Source: Glandiceps talaboti
Lineage: Eukaryota; Hemichordata; Enteropneusta; Spengelidae
DNA length: 64,000 nucleotides
Direction: 5' to 3'
NCBI RefSeq assembly: GCF_964340395.1
Contig: NC_135568.1
Coordinates: forward strand, 8,945,276-9,009,275
Part shown: piece after piece, positions 1 to 11,882 of the stretch
Position numbering within the stretch: the stretch's first letter is position 1
How the letters are laid out: the number at the start of each line of letters is the position of its first letter
The notes under the pieces: generated by a model
Told to the model about the DNA's origin: nothing
What the model saw: the letters and a program-made list of their open reading frames with translations, nothing else
Databases searched by the model: none
Position numbers and translations under genes: made by a program

Positions 1-755
1 TTGTAGAGGGAATATTAAAAGTATATAAAGTTTGTTGAACCAACCTTTTATGATTCAGAAGTGTCTATTTATTTTGTTTCCCCATGATGAACGTTTTAAT
101 GGTGACATTGACTTACTGTAACTTTCAGCACCCCCCCCCCCCACCCAAATGTTGTACTGTCTACTTCATTCACATACTGTACTGGCATTTTCCTTGTCTG
201 TGAATCTTGCATGTAATAAATATTCACTGCTCCACTGAAACAACAATAGAGGTGAAAAAAGAGTTTCAATTTGGCGTTTCTTGGCAATTGAGCAAAATCT
301 TTTTGAAGTGAAATCATGAAAATGACTTTCCAGAACCCAAAGTCTATTAAATATCTTTATTTCCTCCAGTGGCATTCCCCTTTAAGTCACAAATATGTCA
401 CTGTGTCTAAAATAAAATACATCTTGTTTTTCTAATTATGCTTTGTAGGGAAAACAAGCAAGAGTGGGATAATTTCTTACACATTTCTTTTGAAGACAAC
501 ACAATTTACATATTAATTAACATCTAATTTTGGATAATGTTACCTTGTTTTATACTGGAAGCTACATATTTGTTCATGTTGTATTGTCAGCAAACATTGA
601 CATACTTACATAGTTCATGCAGTATTGACCTGTCAATACCATTGTTCAACGTTTTTTGTGCTGGAACAATACATGTATATATACGCCCCCACAAGAGTAC
701 AACAAGATGTCCTTTATACATGTAAATGGTCCATTCTTTTGAATATCATATCCTG
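1..755. other. No gene recognised; upstream flank
   Basis: AT-rich sequence with a short C-run near 130-142. Open frames here are short, lack splice-supported continuations and resemble nothing I know. The last part leads into the promoter region of the first C1q gene. Confidence 0.5.
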
Positions 756-800
756 CTATATATAATTAATTCTGTGAGGGATAAGTCTGGTTTCACTTTG
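756..800 (+). promoter_or_regulatory. Conserved upstream block of C1q gene A with TATA-like motif
   Basis: A TATA-like run (TATATATAA, 756-764) is followed by CTGTGAGGGATAAGTCTGG at 772-790 and GTCTGAACTCAC at 800-811. The same order of motifs (GTGAG, then CAGTCTG-like, then GTCTGAACACAC) lies in front of the other two C1q genes, at 8081 and 17368. Conservation outside the coding region suggests a core promoter, initiator or 5' UTR element. Which of these it is cannot be told from sequence alone. Confidence 0.45.
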
Positions 801-849
801 TCTGAACTCACTCACACAGACACACGTATATTCTATAACAGTGAAAGTC

Positions 850-2900
850 ATGGCAATATCTACTGTAGCAATACTTCTGTTTCTGGTTGTCCCTGTGACT
901 GGTCAACTCACCACTAACAGACACAAAGAAACTTCGTCTTGTCGAAGTGGTTGTGATGTAGCTCCACAGAGTTTGATAGAAAGAATGACCAACCTGGAGT
1001 TAGAGACCCAACAAAGTTTGTTAGAAACCCAACAGAGTTTATTGGAGACCAGACAGAGTTTGTTAGAAAGAATTGCAGAAATGGAAGCACAGGAACCACC
1101 AACTACCTATTCAACAGGTAACAAAACTATTGTTTTACTATAGCTGCCTTAACGATACTAATCTATATGTTTGATCGATCAGTTTTTTATGACTTCATGA
1201 TAATGCTAATAACGTTCTTAGTAATTGCTTACAGTAGTCTAACCGCAAAGGAAAAACTTCTTTATCTTAAACTTGGAGACTAAAATGACAATGTTAAATC
1301 ATAGACAATTGTTATAGATAATATATATTATGTAAATGGCACGGGAGTTGTAGGGACTGAAAGTCGGTATTTTGAAATGTATCTGTTATGAATCTATAAT
1401 TTCCATTTTAGCAGGTAATAGTATTTCATCATTGAATGTATCTATTTCCAAAACACAAGAGAGTGCCTGTGCCCTGTCTGAGTGCTACAGTCACAAAGTT
1501 ATACTCAATATTTGGTCAACAAGCTGCATCCCTACATTTAACTACTGGTTTTTCCATAAAATTTCTCATGATTAGTGCTTTGCTAGCGTTTACTGCATGC
1601 TTCTTTTAAAGCCATGTTTGCAAATTTTCATAATGTTATTTTAGAGTGTTCGCACCATCTAGCATTGATAAAAAATGTATTTTTCGGGTCACTGATTTTG
1701 GCCATGAATGGAATAAAGCACAAAAGAAATAATCGTTCTTCTGACCATGGATTCAAAATTTGAGTAAACACCAGCCTTAGCATGGCCTCAAATTGTTGTT
1801 CATGCTGGTCCTCTCTGCAACAACATTCTTGAGTTATCCATCAGATGCACTAAACCTTTTACTATGCATGAATCTGATGCCATTTAACATTTCATCTTTT
1901 TTGTGTGATTAATTTATTTTATACATGACGTGCTGCGTAATTACGGGGTTTTGTATGCGTAAACTTAAGTGAAAAAATAGCTTCTTCTGGGGTACACCTG
2001 TAGACCTCCTCCACCGATGATCTCTTCCCCGTACCTTTTACTATATATGCTGCTATACACTTTTTATACTTTAAATATTACAAGTATGTATAAAGATTAA
2101 ATGCTAATATATATGATGGTACGTATTGTCTTGTAATTATATGCGAGACATAGTCAAACATAGTCTGTAAGGTACAGTTTCTACCTTGTGCATGTCTGTC
2201 ATTCATCAGTTTTTAGAATTTGCAATTTTTAATCAAACCTTCCTTGATTGATTTAAAAAACAAATACTTGGTAGTATGCTAGATCTAGATCTGGTACTGT
2301 AGAGTTGTGCAATTTATGCAAGGAAACTAATCTCAAATATTGTGTTGCTTAAAAGTACTATAGAATAATCAGATGCTGGTACAACCTCAAATAAACAGTT
2401 CATGAATAAATTAATTATCATTACGTGCAAACCTAACACTGCCTTTTTCTTTTAATTTTGAAGAAATCCCTCTTCCTGACCCCCATGAGCAGAGAGTTAC
2501 ATTTTCAGTTGCCAGGACGTCATCCATGGGACCACTATCTGGTAGTCGAGTGGTTGTTTATAATAAAGTGTATGCCAATGATGGAAATGGTTATAGTACA
2601 TCTAGTGGTAAATTTACATGCCCTGTCAGTGGTATGTATTACTTCATGATTGCTGCAATGCGACGACTCACCAGTGATAATTTACATGTGTGCTTGATGA
2701 AGAGTACTACCCAGTTACCCTGTATATATGTACACAATTCAGGTGGCAGGCAACATGGTGCTTCGTCTAACAGTGTAATCATAGAGGTACTACAGGGAGA
2801 TGAAATCTGGGTTAGACTTGGTGATGGTACTGCTGTGTACGGGGATAGCGGTGAATATACAACCTTTACTGGTTACTTGTTGTACTCAAATACACAATAA
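850..2900 (+). CDS. Secreted C1q-domain protein A (two exons, 234 aa)
   Basis: Exons 850-1117 and 2464-2900 join in phase 1 (donor ACAG|GTAACA, acceptor TTGAAG|AA). The ATG at 850 gives an immediate signal peptide (residues 1-18, ending PVTG). A short linker with Cys31 and Cys35 and a leucine-heptad coiled coil (about 48-78) follow. The second exon encodes one globular C1q head (about 99-234) with the typical GKFTCPVSGMYYF strand and a terminal GYLLYS. There is no collagen-like Gly-X-Y repeat, so this is a coiled-coil C1q-like protein and not a C1q/adiponectin-type collagenous one. In invertebrates such proteins are secreted lectin-like or immune recognition molecules; the ligand here is unknown. 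The stop lies inside AATAAA. Signal peptide and exon 1 sequence are closely shared with gene C at 17.4 kb. Confidence 0.85.
999..1085 (+). repeat. 21-bp tandem repeat encoding coiled-coil heptads
   Basis: Four consecutive 21-bp units encode LETQQSL, LETQQSL, LETRQSL and LERIAEM. The two sister genes have fewer copies, so the coiled coil of gene A appears to have grown by tandem duplication of one heptad. Confidence 0.75.
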
Positions 2901-3209
2901 ACCAAGTAAGACAAATGCAACCTCATTGGGAGCAAGTTCTTGTCGTTTTATACCGAACTCAAACAAAGACAGTCTGGAACAGAAAAATAAACAGTTCAAC
3001 TCCTCCTTCACAGTACTTCTTAGTTTCATTCTTAGATTAGAAACTGCAAATATTTTAAACACACAATGTTGAATTATGTATCTGTATGTCCTAAGAAACA
3101 TTTTTACATTAAATTCATGATCAGTTCAGTTGCCTAATTATTAAAAATAACAAGGGGATACTTGTTGAAATGAGCGAGTCTAGTATATTCGATATAATAT
3201 GTGAAGAAT

Positions 3210-3216
3210 AAATGAA

Positions 3217-3284
<68 letters not shown>

Positions 3285-3300
3285 AAAAAAATAAAAAAAG
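3210..3300 (+). repeat. (AAGT)n to (AAAT)n tetranucleotide tract
   Basis: About eight AAGT units pass into about eight AAAT units. AAAT tails like this end the LINE at 7.6 kb, so this may be the relic tail of another retrotransposon, but no coding remnant is visible next to it. Confidence 0.7.
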
Positions 3301-3767
3301 TATAACCATTATGCCTAGTCAATTACAGCTAAAATGGGGAGGGTTAACCAAAAGATTGTAAAGTATATGATCAACGTCGATCACTTGGAAACTTGACGTT
3401 CTAATTACTGTTTTAATCGTTAGACCAAGGGCATGAGGCAACAATTCTAGTGAAATGCAAAAATGATTATACTAAAGGCGCAAGCCCAAATCAGATGAAT
3501 ATGTGTGCGTCACATTTACATCATACTTGTTCCTTATTTCTTGTAATATATTTTATAACATGCTTACATATATTCAGGATTATTGATAATTGTATTAAAG
3601 CCAGAAACACAATGTGACAAAAGTATCAATAAATGGCATCATGATATACATGTACATGTTCGCTTTCTGGTCTTTAAAAAATTACTGAAATCATTTTAAG
3701 AGCAGAATAAATTTATAATTATATGACAGACTCCAAAAAACAACAACACAGTATATGTATATTAGAT

Positions 3768-4425
3768 TCAGTCGGCCTCACTGTCGTAGTTCTCCATATA
3801 TTCATAGTTCTCTGTCAACTTCACGAGCGCTGTGGGTTGGAATAATCACGACTCAGAAAGCTCGACTTGCAGACGACAACTAACATTGTCACAGTTACAA
3901 TTTTTCAAAATGACAAAAGATGATGGCTAAATGTACTGGGTGACACATATTTGATGAAATTTTCAGCACGAACTGTGTTCATGACTATAATACCAGGAAT
4001 GGTAGTTTTTTTGTGGTTTGCTACGAAAATTGTAATTCTGATGACAACATTTACACGAATTGACATATAAACTGGCTGACAGAGACGGCCGTCAGCTACA
4101 GAAAAACCGTGCGTATTATAGTTGTATTCATCGATTTTGTTATGAAAAATAAGTAAGCAGTGTTTACTCGATCACACCAACAATGTATTTACTAATTTTG
4201 TACTCGAATTTCCAAAAAATTAAGAATTTATCTAAACCTACCTGAGAGAGAGACGTCTGGGACATTTAAAGTTCCCGTAGTTCTGGTAGACAATAACTGT
4301 GACGTCAGAAATGTACAGAGCACAGGTTCGTGACCTTTCGGTATGACCCCCCAGTGGGGTAAACATTGCATACACGGAAAATGAAAGTTAAATATCAGAG
4401 TTAAATATTTGTGGTGAACTTTCAT
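3768..4425 (-). CDS. Candidate small two-exon gene, unrecognised (81 aa)
   Basis: A speculative model. Exon 1 runs 4425-4242 (ATG, then 61 codons and one base; donor TCAG|GTAGGT). Exon 2 runs 3829-3768 (acceptor CCCACAG|CG). The two join in phase 1 and end in a tyrosine-rich acidic tail, NYEYMENYDSEAD. Exon 1 encodes MKVHHKYLTLIFNFHFPC and further Cys-containing sequence. I recognise no family. The matching phase and good splice signals support it, but the second exon is only 19 codons, so chance is a real possibility. Exon 1 could also be 5' UTR. Confidence 0.18.
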
Positions 4426-4439
4426 CTTGAATGAATAAT

Positions 4440-6690
4440 ATTACAGAAACTTATAATATGTTTAGTTTTTATAGTCACCTAGGAAGCGCTATTCGGAGTT
4501 TTTCCCTCCCTCCTGGGGTGTACGTACCCTGAACAGTATGAAATCACCTTTAGAATCACCCCCGGGGAATCACCCATATCCTACAAACATCCATTAAAAT
4601 AAATCATGATTGTGAATATGATATGATATGACAGAGGCCGTTACGTGAATACTTTAATCGCGTGCGTTTACAGAGACTGCAATGGGTTGTATCCTTCCAA
4701 GTATGGAGGTATAGGGGGATCTCCCCGGCCATATACCTCAATGATCCAAGGGGGTTGAAGTTACGGAAGGTCATTGTTCTGTTATAGGTTCGTGATAGGG
4801 GTAAAACAAATCGTTATTAGAAATTATAAATGTGTAGTGTGAGCGTTTTATGAAGACAGAAACTATAATAACAAGGTTTCTGCAAGACATATCACACTGG
4901 AAGGTAATTTTGTGGCCAACATGAATGTAACTTATTTCAACCGTAAGGGGTAAAATGTACAGCTTTAATATTCAAAAAGTAGCTAGTAAGACTTATGGAA
5001 AGTAGACAATAAAAGTTGAATAGAAGTTTGAGAGAGCCAAGTGGGAGAGGGTACAGGAGTGTTATTTTAACATGTCAAGGTGATAACAATACCCTTTCCT
5101 GATCACAATTGAAATTTCAATTAAGAAAACTGACACCAAGAAAAATTCTCAAAGTATATAGTTGTATGCCATACCATTTAGAATTATTTTATCCGGCATT
5201 ATGAAAAAATTACAGGATTCATTCAAGGTACTAAGTCAGGTTAGTATGATGGTAGTGTTTCGGTTTGTTCCGGCATTTGCCGACAGTTATTAAACCTTTG
5301 CACTAAAAACACGTGTACCTGGGAATGTTAAAGATCCTCCTATTATCCCAAAATATTGCCCCCCCCCCCCCGGATTGCCCCCTCCACCATCAAAACTTTG
5401 ATGATACATGCCATTTTGCTCAGTTCCAACAGCGGTGACATGCTAGAGTAGATTACAGGTATCGCCAGGACAACGTAAGGACTGGTAAACGAAGCGTGTT
5501 TTCAAAGAGTCAATGACATGAGTGAGGGAGTGGAAAATACCAAACGGAAAATCCACCAACAAAATTTTCCGCGTTTTGGTGATTGCCGCCACCTGACTAA
5601 CAGAAGAATGATTAGCAGATCCTCCTTACACATATACGTAATAAAGTTTGACTAGTAATTAACTGAAAAGAACAATCAGGAGAAATGTAAATCTCACTAA
5701 GTTTCACGTAAAGAGGAAGAGTCATTCACCCAGTGCTTTAATAAGGTGAACAATCCACGCATCAAACAAAACTTTCGACCAAAAATAAACAAGAACTATA
5801 CTCTACAGCATCTAAACGACTATACATTGTATTATCCAATGACAGACGTTCTTGAAATAGTATGAAGATTGAAAAAGACTATATGGTGTGGAGATTAAGT
5901 TGATTCTCAAAGAGATTTTTTTTAAAAAGATGTATTCCCAGATTGAATCTGTATATGTCAGGGTATTGAACCATATAGTTCTATTCGGAAAACCACACCA
6001 CTGCAGACAGCAACCATATACACACTTACATATCATTAAATTCTGTACATCAACCAACCAACCATACATGCGTCGCCATTGTTCGCAAGTTTCTTCCTGG
6101 ACTGGAACATATCTGAGTTTATAAGCTGTTGATTTTCACTCGAATGAAAATGACATTTTATTTTACGTATGATAAATTACGTTATCGAATCATTTATAAG
6201 TTATGTCTTAAATATATTAAAACCAGGGGTGAGTTCAGTAATGCTTCAGTAAGCAGAATACTTCGAGCACCTTTAGCTTTTGAGCAAACATTGCACCCCA
6301 AACGTAAAGGTAACGCTGTGTCTCTTTAACTAAAATGAATAAATTAATAATAAATCACTTTTAGGGAGCCGTCAGTATTTATGACCGGGGGGATCGGAGG
6401 AATTTAAGGGAGGGTCACTCAAAACTGGGGAGTGAAAGGGAGAGTGGTGGCTACTCAAAATGTTACATGTTAAAATAGCACCAGAAAGCATTCTTTTAGT
6501 CCTTGAAATTCAAAAATCTCCGGTACCCACCTCCACTTGGCTCCCTCAAACTTTGATTCAACTAATACCACCTAATTTCAAAATTTACCTATAGTTCTAC
6601 TTTGGGAATAATCTGTATTCATTGTTACCCCTTCCTCTTGAAATATGCTACATCCGTAATGTTATAAGGAAATTCAAATTCAAAATAAAA
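4440..6690. other. No gene recognised between 4.4 and 6.7 kb
   Basis: Unique-looking AT-rich sequence with a C-run at 5359-5371 and patches of moderate GC around 4480-4800. Several short open frames show no family signature. Confidence 0.5.
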
Positions 6691-6696
6691 AGTTTG

Positions 6697-6698
<2 letters not shown>

Positions 6699-6727
<29 letters not shown>

Positions 6728-6942
6728 TGTATGTATGTATGTATGTATGTATGTATGTATGTATGTATGTATGTATGTATGTATGTATGTATGTATGTAT
6801 GTATGTATGTATGTATGTATGTATGTATGTATGTATGTATGTATGTATGTATGTATGTATGTATGTATGTATGTATGTATGTATGTATGTATGTATGTAT
6901 GTATGTATGTATGTATGTATGTATGTATGTATGTATGTATGA
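6699..6942 (+). repeat. (ATGT)n microsatellite, left side of LINE
   Basis: About 60 nearly perfect ATGT units end exactly where the LINE coding remnant starts. The repeat reads open in all frames (MYVC or HTYI), which explains the long spurious frames here. Confidence 0.97.
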
Positions 6943-7596
6943 TACATTAAGATCTTTATATGTGACCCATGCTAGAAGCCATCTTGAGTACTGCAGTGTA
7001 ATTTGGTCACCATGGCAAGTAACTCAAATTGATAAAATCGAACGTGTACAGCAGAAATTTATTAAATTTTTATGTTTTAAATCAAATTTGCAATATACTT
7101 CAACAGATTACGATTCGCTATGTGCTAGGTTTAAGCTTCCCCCACTGGTGAGGAGGCAAAAGTTTTTAGATGCTATTTTTGTTTACAAACTGGTCAATTC
7201 ATGCTATAATTGTCCATCCATTTTGTACAAGGTTTGTTTTAATGTACAGAGCAGACAGCTAGTAATAACCATATCTTTCGCATCAGTGCCTCCAGAGTAA
7301 ATCTGAGAAAATATTCCCCAATTTTAAGATGTTTAACCACTTATAATGACGTTTTTAAAGCAAATCCAAACATAGATTTATTTAGTCCTGTTTCCGCCTT
7401 TCGGCGTGTGCTTCAGGCTGCGTGTTTTTAATAATTTTTCCTGTTTTGTTGTTTTTATTTCTGTGTTTGCCTTTTATGTCATGTCACTTCTTTCTGTTAT
7501 TGCTACCCCTTGTTTTTATCTTTTTAGTGCTTGTTTTTCCTTATTTGTTTCTAAAGGTGCCGGTAAATGGGCTTTATGCCCGTTGGTTTACCTGAA

Positions 7597-7647
<51 letters not shown>

Positions 7648-7648
7648 A
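6943..7648 (+). mobile_element. 5'-truncated non-LTR retrotransposon (LINE), end of ORF2
   Basis: The sequence begins with an in-frame C-terminal part of a LINE reverse transcriptase ORF: LRSLYVTHARSHLEYCSVIW is the conserved region after the RT fingers/palm/thumb. It continues to about 7260, where a one-base frameshift moves the reading to another frame (FRISASRVNLRKYSPILRC). That frame ends in TAA at 7429-7431. A 3' UTR of about 165 bp follows, with GGGCTTTATGCCCGTTGG, then an (AAAT)n tail at 7595-7648. Over 80% of a full element is missing, as usual for aborted target-primed reverse transcription. It cannot encode activity. Confidence 0.88.
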
Positions 7649-7832
7649 TGTATGTATGTATGTATGTATGTATGTATGTATGTATGTATGTATGTATGTA
7701 TGTATGTATGTATGTATGTATGTATGTATGTATGTATGTATGTATGTATGTATGTATGTATGTATGTATGTATGTATGTGTACGTACGTATGTATGCATA
7801 TGTATACATGTGTGTGAGTGTGTGTGCGTGTG
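7646..7832 (+). repeat. (ATGT)n microsatellite, right side of LINE
   Basis: ATGT units follow directly on the LINE (AAAT)n tail and degrade after 7780 into GTACGTACGTATG and TG-rich sequence. Confidence 0.95.
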
Positions 7833-8080
7833 GTGTTTCAATGGAACACTCAACCTCAATTTGTATAATGTTTGTAGCACCATTAGCAGTTAATGAGTTA
7901 TGATTGTAAAATGGTGAGGGGGGGGGGTATGACAAAATTGTGTCAAGGGGGGACGGGTTCTGAAAAAATTTCAAGCCAGGTGGGGGTCAATCAAATTTTG
8001 TGGATTTTCGAAGCAATTCCTCCGGACCCCCCCCCCCCCGATCGTACATAATGACGACTCCCTTAAGTTAACTTTTACTT

Positions 8081-8132
8081 CCGTGAGGATCAGTCTGGTT
8101 TTTACTTAATAGTCTGAACACACAGATTGCAA
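8081..8132 (+). promoter_or_regulatory. Conserved upstream block of C1q gene B
   Basis: CCGTGAGGATCAGTCTGG at 8081-8098, then GTCTGAACACACAGAT, about 60 bases before the ATG. It matches the block before gene C almost base for base and that of gene A more loosely. No clear TATA box lies just upstream of it. Confidence 0.45.
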
Positions 8133-8148
8133 GTAAACAGTGAAAGTC

Positions 8149-9789
8149 ATGGCAATATCTAGCGTAGCAGTTCTTGTTATGTTCTTTGTCTTCGCTGTGA
8201 CTGGCCAACCAACCACTGCAGCTAACAGAGGCTGGGCAGATTTCCAAAGTCGATACATTGAAGACGGCAGATGTGCCTATACATTTATTCTACCAGACAA
8301 AGAACAACAGTCCTGTGGTAAAGATTATGACGATGCTCTGCAGACTGTGACTGATAGAGTGACAACACTGGAAACACAGCAACCACCAAATCTCGATGCC
8401 ACTCTACAGAGTTTGTTGGAGACCCAGGAGACTTTGTTAGGGAGAGTAGCAGAACTGGAAACGCAGCAAATGTTAAATCAACCACCACCTACTTATCCAA
8501 CAGGTAACGATAGTAGTTTTGCAAATGCCGAATAATATTGATGAGATTATACAGTTTGGCCATAGACCCTTTCGTGTAAGGTCTATGGTTTGGATTAGCT
8601 AAGGTTTGATAATTGATCCTGTGCTATAATTACATTCAATCGAATGAATGAGTGGACCTGCTAAAACACTTTTTTAAAAAGTGACATGAGAGATAGCATT
8701 GCATAGCATTGTATATATAAGTAGGACTTGAAATCATACATTAATTGGGAATCGATTCAAATAATTAAGTGCCAACTGGAGCATCTATAAAATTAAAATA
8801 TAAGTCTTAGATCATAGCAAATAACACTGAAATAGACGGAAATTCATTTTGCTAATAAAACATGTTTTCATGGTGCAATTTGTCAATAGTGATGTATCTA
8901 TTTACAGGAACAATGAACTATAAAAAAATAATGTAACAATGGATTTATTTTTTATTTATTTTTATTGAAATCAAATTTGGAAGTGACATATTAAAATATC
9001 TATATATACTAATCATGGTATCCTTACGTGCTTTGGATTCAAGTTTATATGTACATTATGTAACAGCTGCAGAATACCTTGATCTCTTCTTATAGAACAG
9101 AACATAATATATTTGCTTCATAATTTAACTTCATATTTTTTATACACAGGATTCAAGCACGAAATTCAATTTTCAAGTATTGTCAAAAACAATTGATGAG
9201 TTAATTATCATGGATGTCAATTTTCAGTTCATACCTGATTTTAACTCTGTACACTGCAAGTCATGAGTAGCATTCTCAGTTGCCAACACAACACTCATGG
9301 AACCTGTGCATAACCTAACACTTCGTCTTTTTTTAAATTTTGAATCTTATAGAAATCCCACTTCCTGACCCTCATGAGCAGAGAGTTGCATTTTCGGTTG
9401 TCAGGACAACATCCCTGGGACCCGTGTCTAGTGATACAGTGATTGTTTATGATAAAGTGTATTCTAATGATGGAAATGGTTATAACACATCTACTGGTAA
9501 ATTTACATGCCCTGTCAGTGGTATGTATTACTTCATGATTTCTGCATTACGACAGTCTAGCAGCTATCACTTACATGTGTGTTTGATAAAGAACACTACC
9601 AAGTTACCCTGTATATATGCACATAATTCAGGTGGTAGGTCCCATGGTGCTGCATCTAACAGTGTAATCATAGATATAGATCATGGAGATGAAATCTGGG
9701 TTAGACTTGTCAGTGGTTATGCTGTGTACAGTGATATCTATGAATACACAACCTTTACTGGTTACCTGTTGTATTCAATTACACAATAA
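8149..9789 (+). CDS. Secreted C1q-domain protein B with extended N-terminal region (two exons, 263 aa)
   Basis: Exons 8149-8503 and 9353-9789 join in phase 1 (ACAG|GTAACG, TTATAG|AA). A signal peptide ends near residue 20 (AVTGQP). Unlike its sisters, the N-terminal part carries GRCAYTFILP followed by a second Cys (QQSCGK), a Cys-bracketed motif that precedes the coiled coil in angiopoietin-like and related secreted proteins. A leucine-rich coiled coil follows (LQTVTDRVTTLETQ and LLETQETLLGRVAELETQ). The second exon holds one C1q head with KFTCPVSGMYYFMIS, GDEIWVRL and terminal FTGYLLYS. No collagen repeat is present. The likely product is a disulfide-linked, coiled-coil-trimerised secreted recognition protein. 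The stop sits in AATAAA and a second AATAAA follows about 25 bases later. Confidence 0.86.
8561..8587. repeat. CATAGACC hairpin, copy 1
   Basis: CATAGACC and GGTCTATG arms separated by 11 bases, inside the intron of C1q gene B. Related hairpins lie at 16417, 24513 and 63117. Confidence 0.6.
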
Positions 9790-9809
9790 ACAAAGAGTCT
9801 GGAACATTA

Positions 9810-11882
9810 AATAAACACTAATAACAGATCATAGTTAACTCCTGTAGTGTTACATTCTTGCAATAGAAAAACTTAATTATAACAAGAAATTTGAAATTTT
9901 AATTTAATTTAAGTGGCTGCAAATGCCTTAAATTGACCTTTTTTTCAGTCTGTTCCCTTCAGATTTACTTCACGAGTTTTCGAGTATTTCCGGTCCCAAC
10001 TAGACCACAGGATTTTGTGACGTCATAAAGAGAACTCGTTAGCACTAAGGCTATGATGAGCGTAGTCAATAGGTGAATTAAAACTCAACAGCGTTGTGAA
10101 TAAATACATTACTGGTGGTTGTAATAGACATCAGTAAACAAAAACTACAGTCTACATGTCTTATTAACCAACATTTAATGATATTTACTCACACTGTCTG
10201 ACTAATTGTCAGTGGGTAAATGCTAAAATACTGTGTCCCCATATTATGGCAAAATAAATCAAAACGGCTAGACTAGATATACAAAAACACTTGTAATGTC
10301 GGCTGTTTCACATGCAATGACTTTTATTTATCTGATTTTTTATCTTAAACTCTTCCAAGCCACCTCTTCCTATATCTGGCCGAATCATACACAGAGATGT
10401 ACAATTATTACAGTAGGGGGGAGAGGACGTATGTAGGAGCTGGTGTCCCCTCATATTACGTGTCTCGTCTCATTTTATCCCTTTAAATGTATAAAACAGA
10501 AAGATATGTTAATTCAGACACAAGTATACATTCTCTTGGCTATCCATGTTTTATACTAAGTAAATGAAGTGGTGACCATGTAATTAATGTTGCAATGGTA
10601 AACAACTGGTCCCAAGGCTTAGTTTTAGTTCAAAGAGTAAAAACCAAGAGTAAAATATTTCAAGGTCTCTACTTTTATTTTCAGATTAGAATTTTCCATT
10701 CATCAGAATCCCCCCCCCCCATCATATCCCAAAATATGTTCATAGCCACCTCCCAATCATTAATTCTGCTTGTACACTTATTTGTAACATATTTCGATAT
10801 CTGCATGGTTTTAAAAGAAATCGTCAAAATGAGTGTATTAAAAATTATGTAAATCTGTATATAGTCTATGCATGATATTATTGAGATATCTAAAACAAAA
10901 AAATTATTATTATTATGGTATATTGTAAGGCCGTACACAATTCTATGTTTCTTATGATCCTATATTTCTTCACTGTGGTGATATTTTTAAAAAACGACGC
11001 CCTCTGTGGCAGGATTAGAAAATATAATGTCACTGATGGGACCCAACGAGGTCATACTGAGCTTAAATTATCGTTTATTGCTAATTTGTAAATTCTAAAA
11101 AGAACTAATGATTCCAAGTTTCCTTCTGACTTTAATATTTCTAATTCATTCAGAATGTTAAAGTACGATATGATTTGAAAGTATCACAAACATGTACTCG
11201 TACACTTTTTAACCGACCAAACGTGAACCGACGCATCATTTTAAAGGTGTGATGAGAAGCATAGAATTAAGTATGGTGCCCTCAACGGTTCAACATTATT
11301 ATGGCATATTAGATTTATAGTTTATTATGTATTTTTTATTGATCCTAACGCTTTACATCTAAATAGTTTTGATTTTATTATTACAAACATTATTAAATAC
11401 TCTTATTATCTGATATAAATATCAAATATATAAACTAGATGGAATAATTTGAGTGATTTCATACAAATATGAAATTATAGTAATGACTTCAATATGATAA
11501 AAAGTATCAAATCAACACTGGTTTTGGGTTTTGAAGGAGTTATTTTTAATGTTTTTATATGAAGTGTAGTTTTAAGAATAATAAAGTTTTTAATGAAATG
11601 TAAGATTTTGGTTCCTATTATTAGACTATTGTTGGCAGTCATAATAAAGAATCTGACCTACTTTGTCAAATAATGGTTTCTGTTGAATTCTGTGTAAAGT
11701 TAGAAAATCTTTCAAATCCTTGTCACACAAAAACAAAATCTAGGTAGAATGATGTTACAATGTAATGTTATGTTTTATTTATGAGTCATGACATGTGTAA
11801 AAGGCCAAACATAATTGTACCACAGGGATTTGGAAAATGTCTTTGTATTTGCTTATAATTTCTCTTTATTGATTACTTTTTT
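9810..11882. other. No gene recognised between C1q gene B and the minisatellite
   Basis: AT-rich intergenic sequence with a C-run at 10710-10719. No exon with coding character was found on either strand. Confidence 0.5.

Noticed and set aside
1372-1575. Frame in the intron of C1q gene A as an alternative exon
   Set aside because: No hydrophobic or C1q feature, and no counterpart to the gene C frame.
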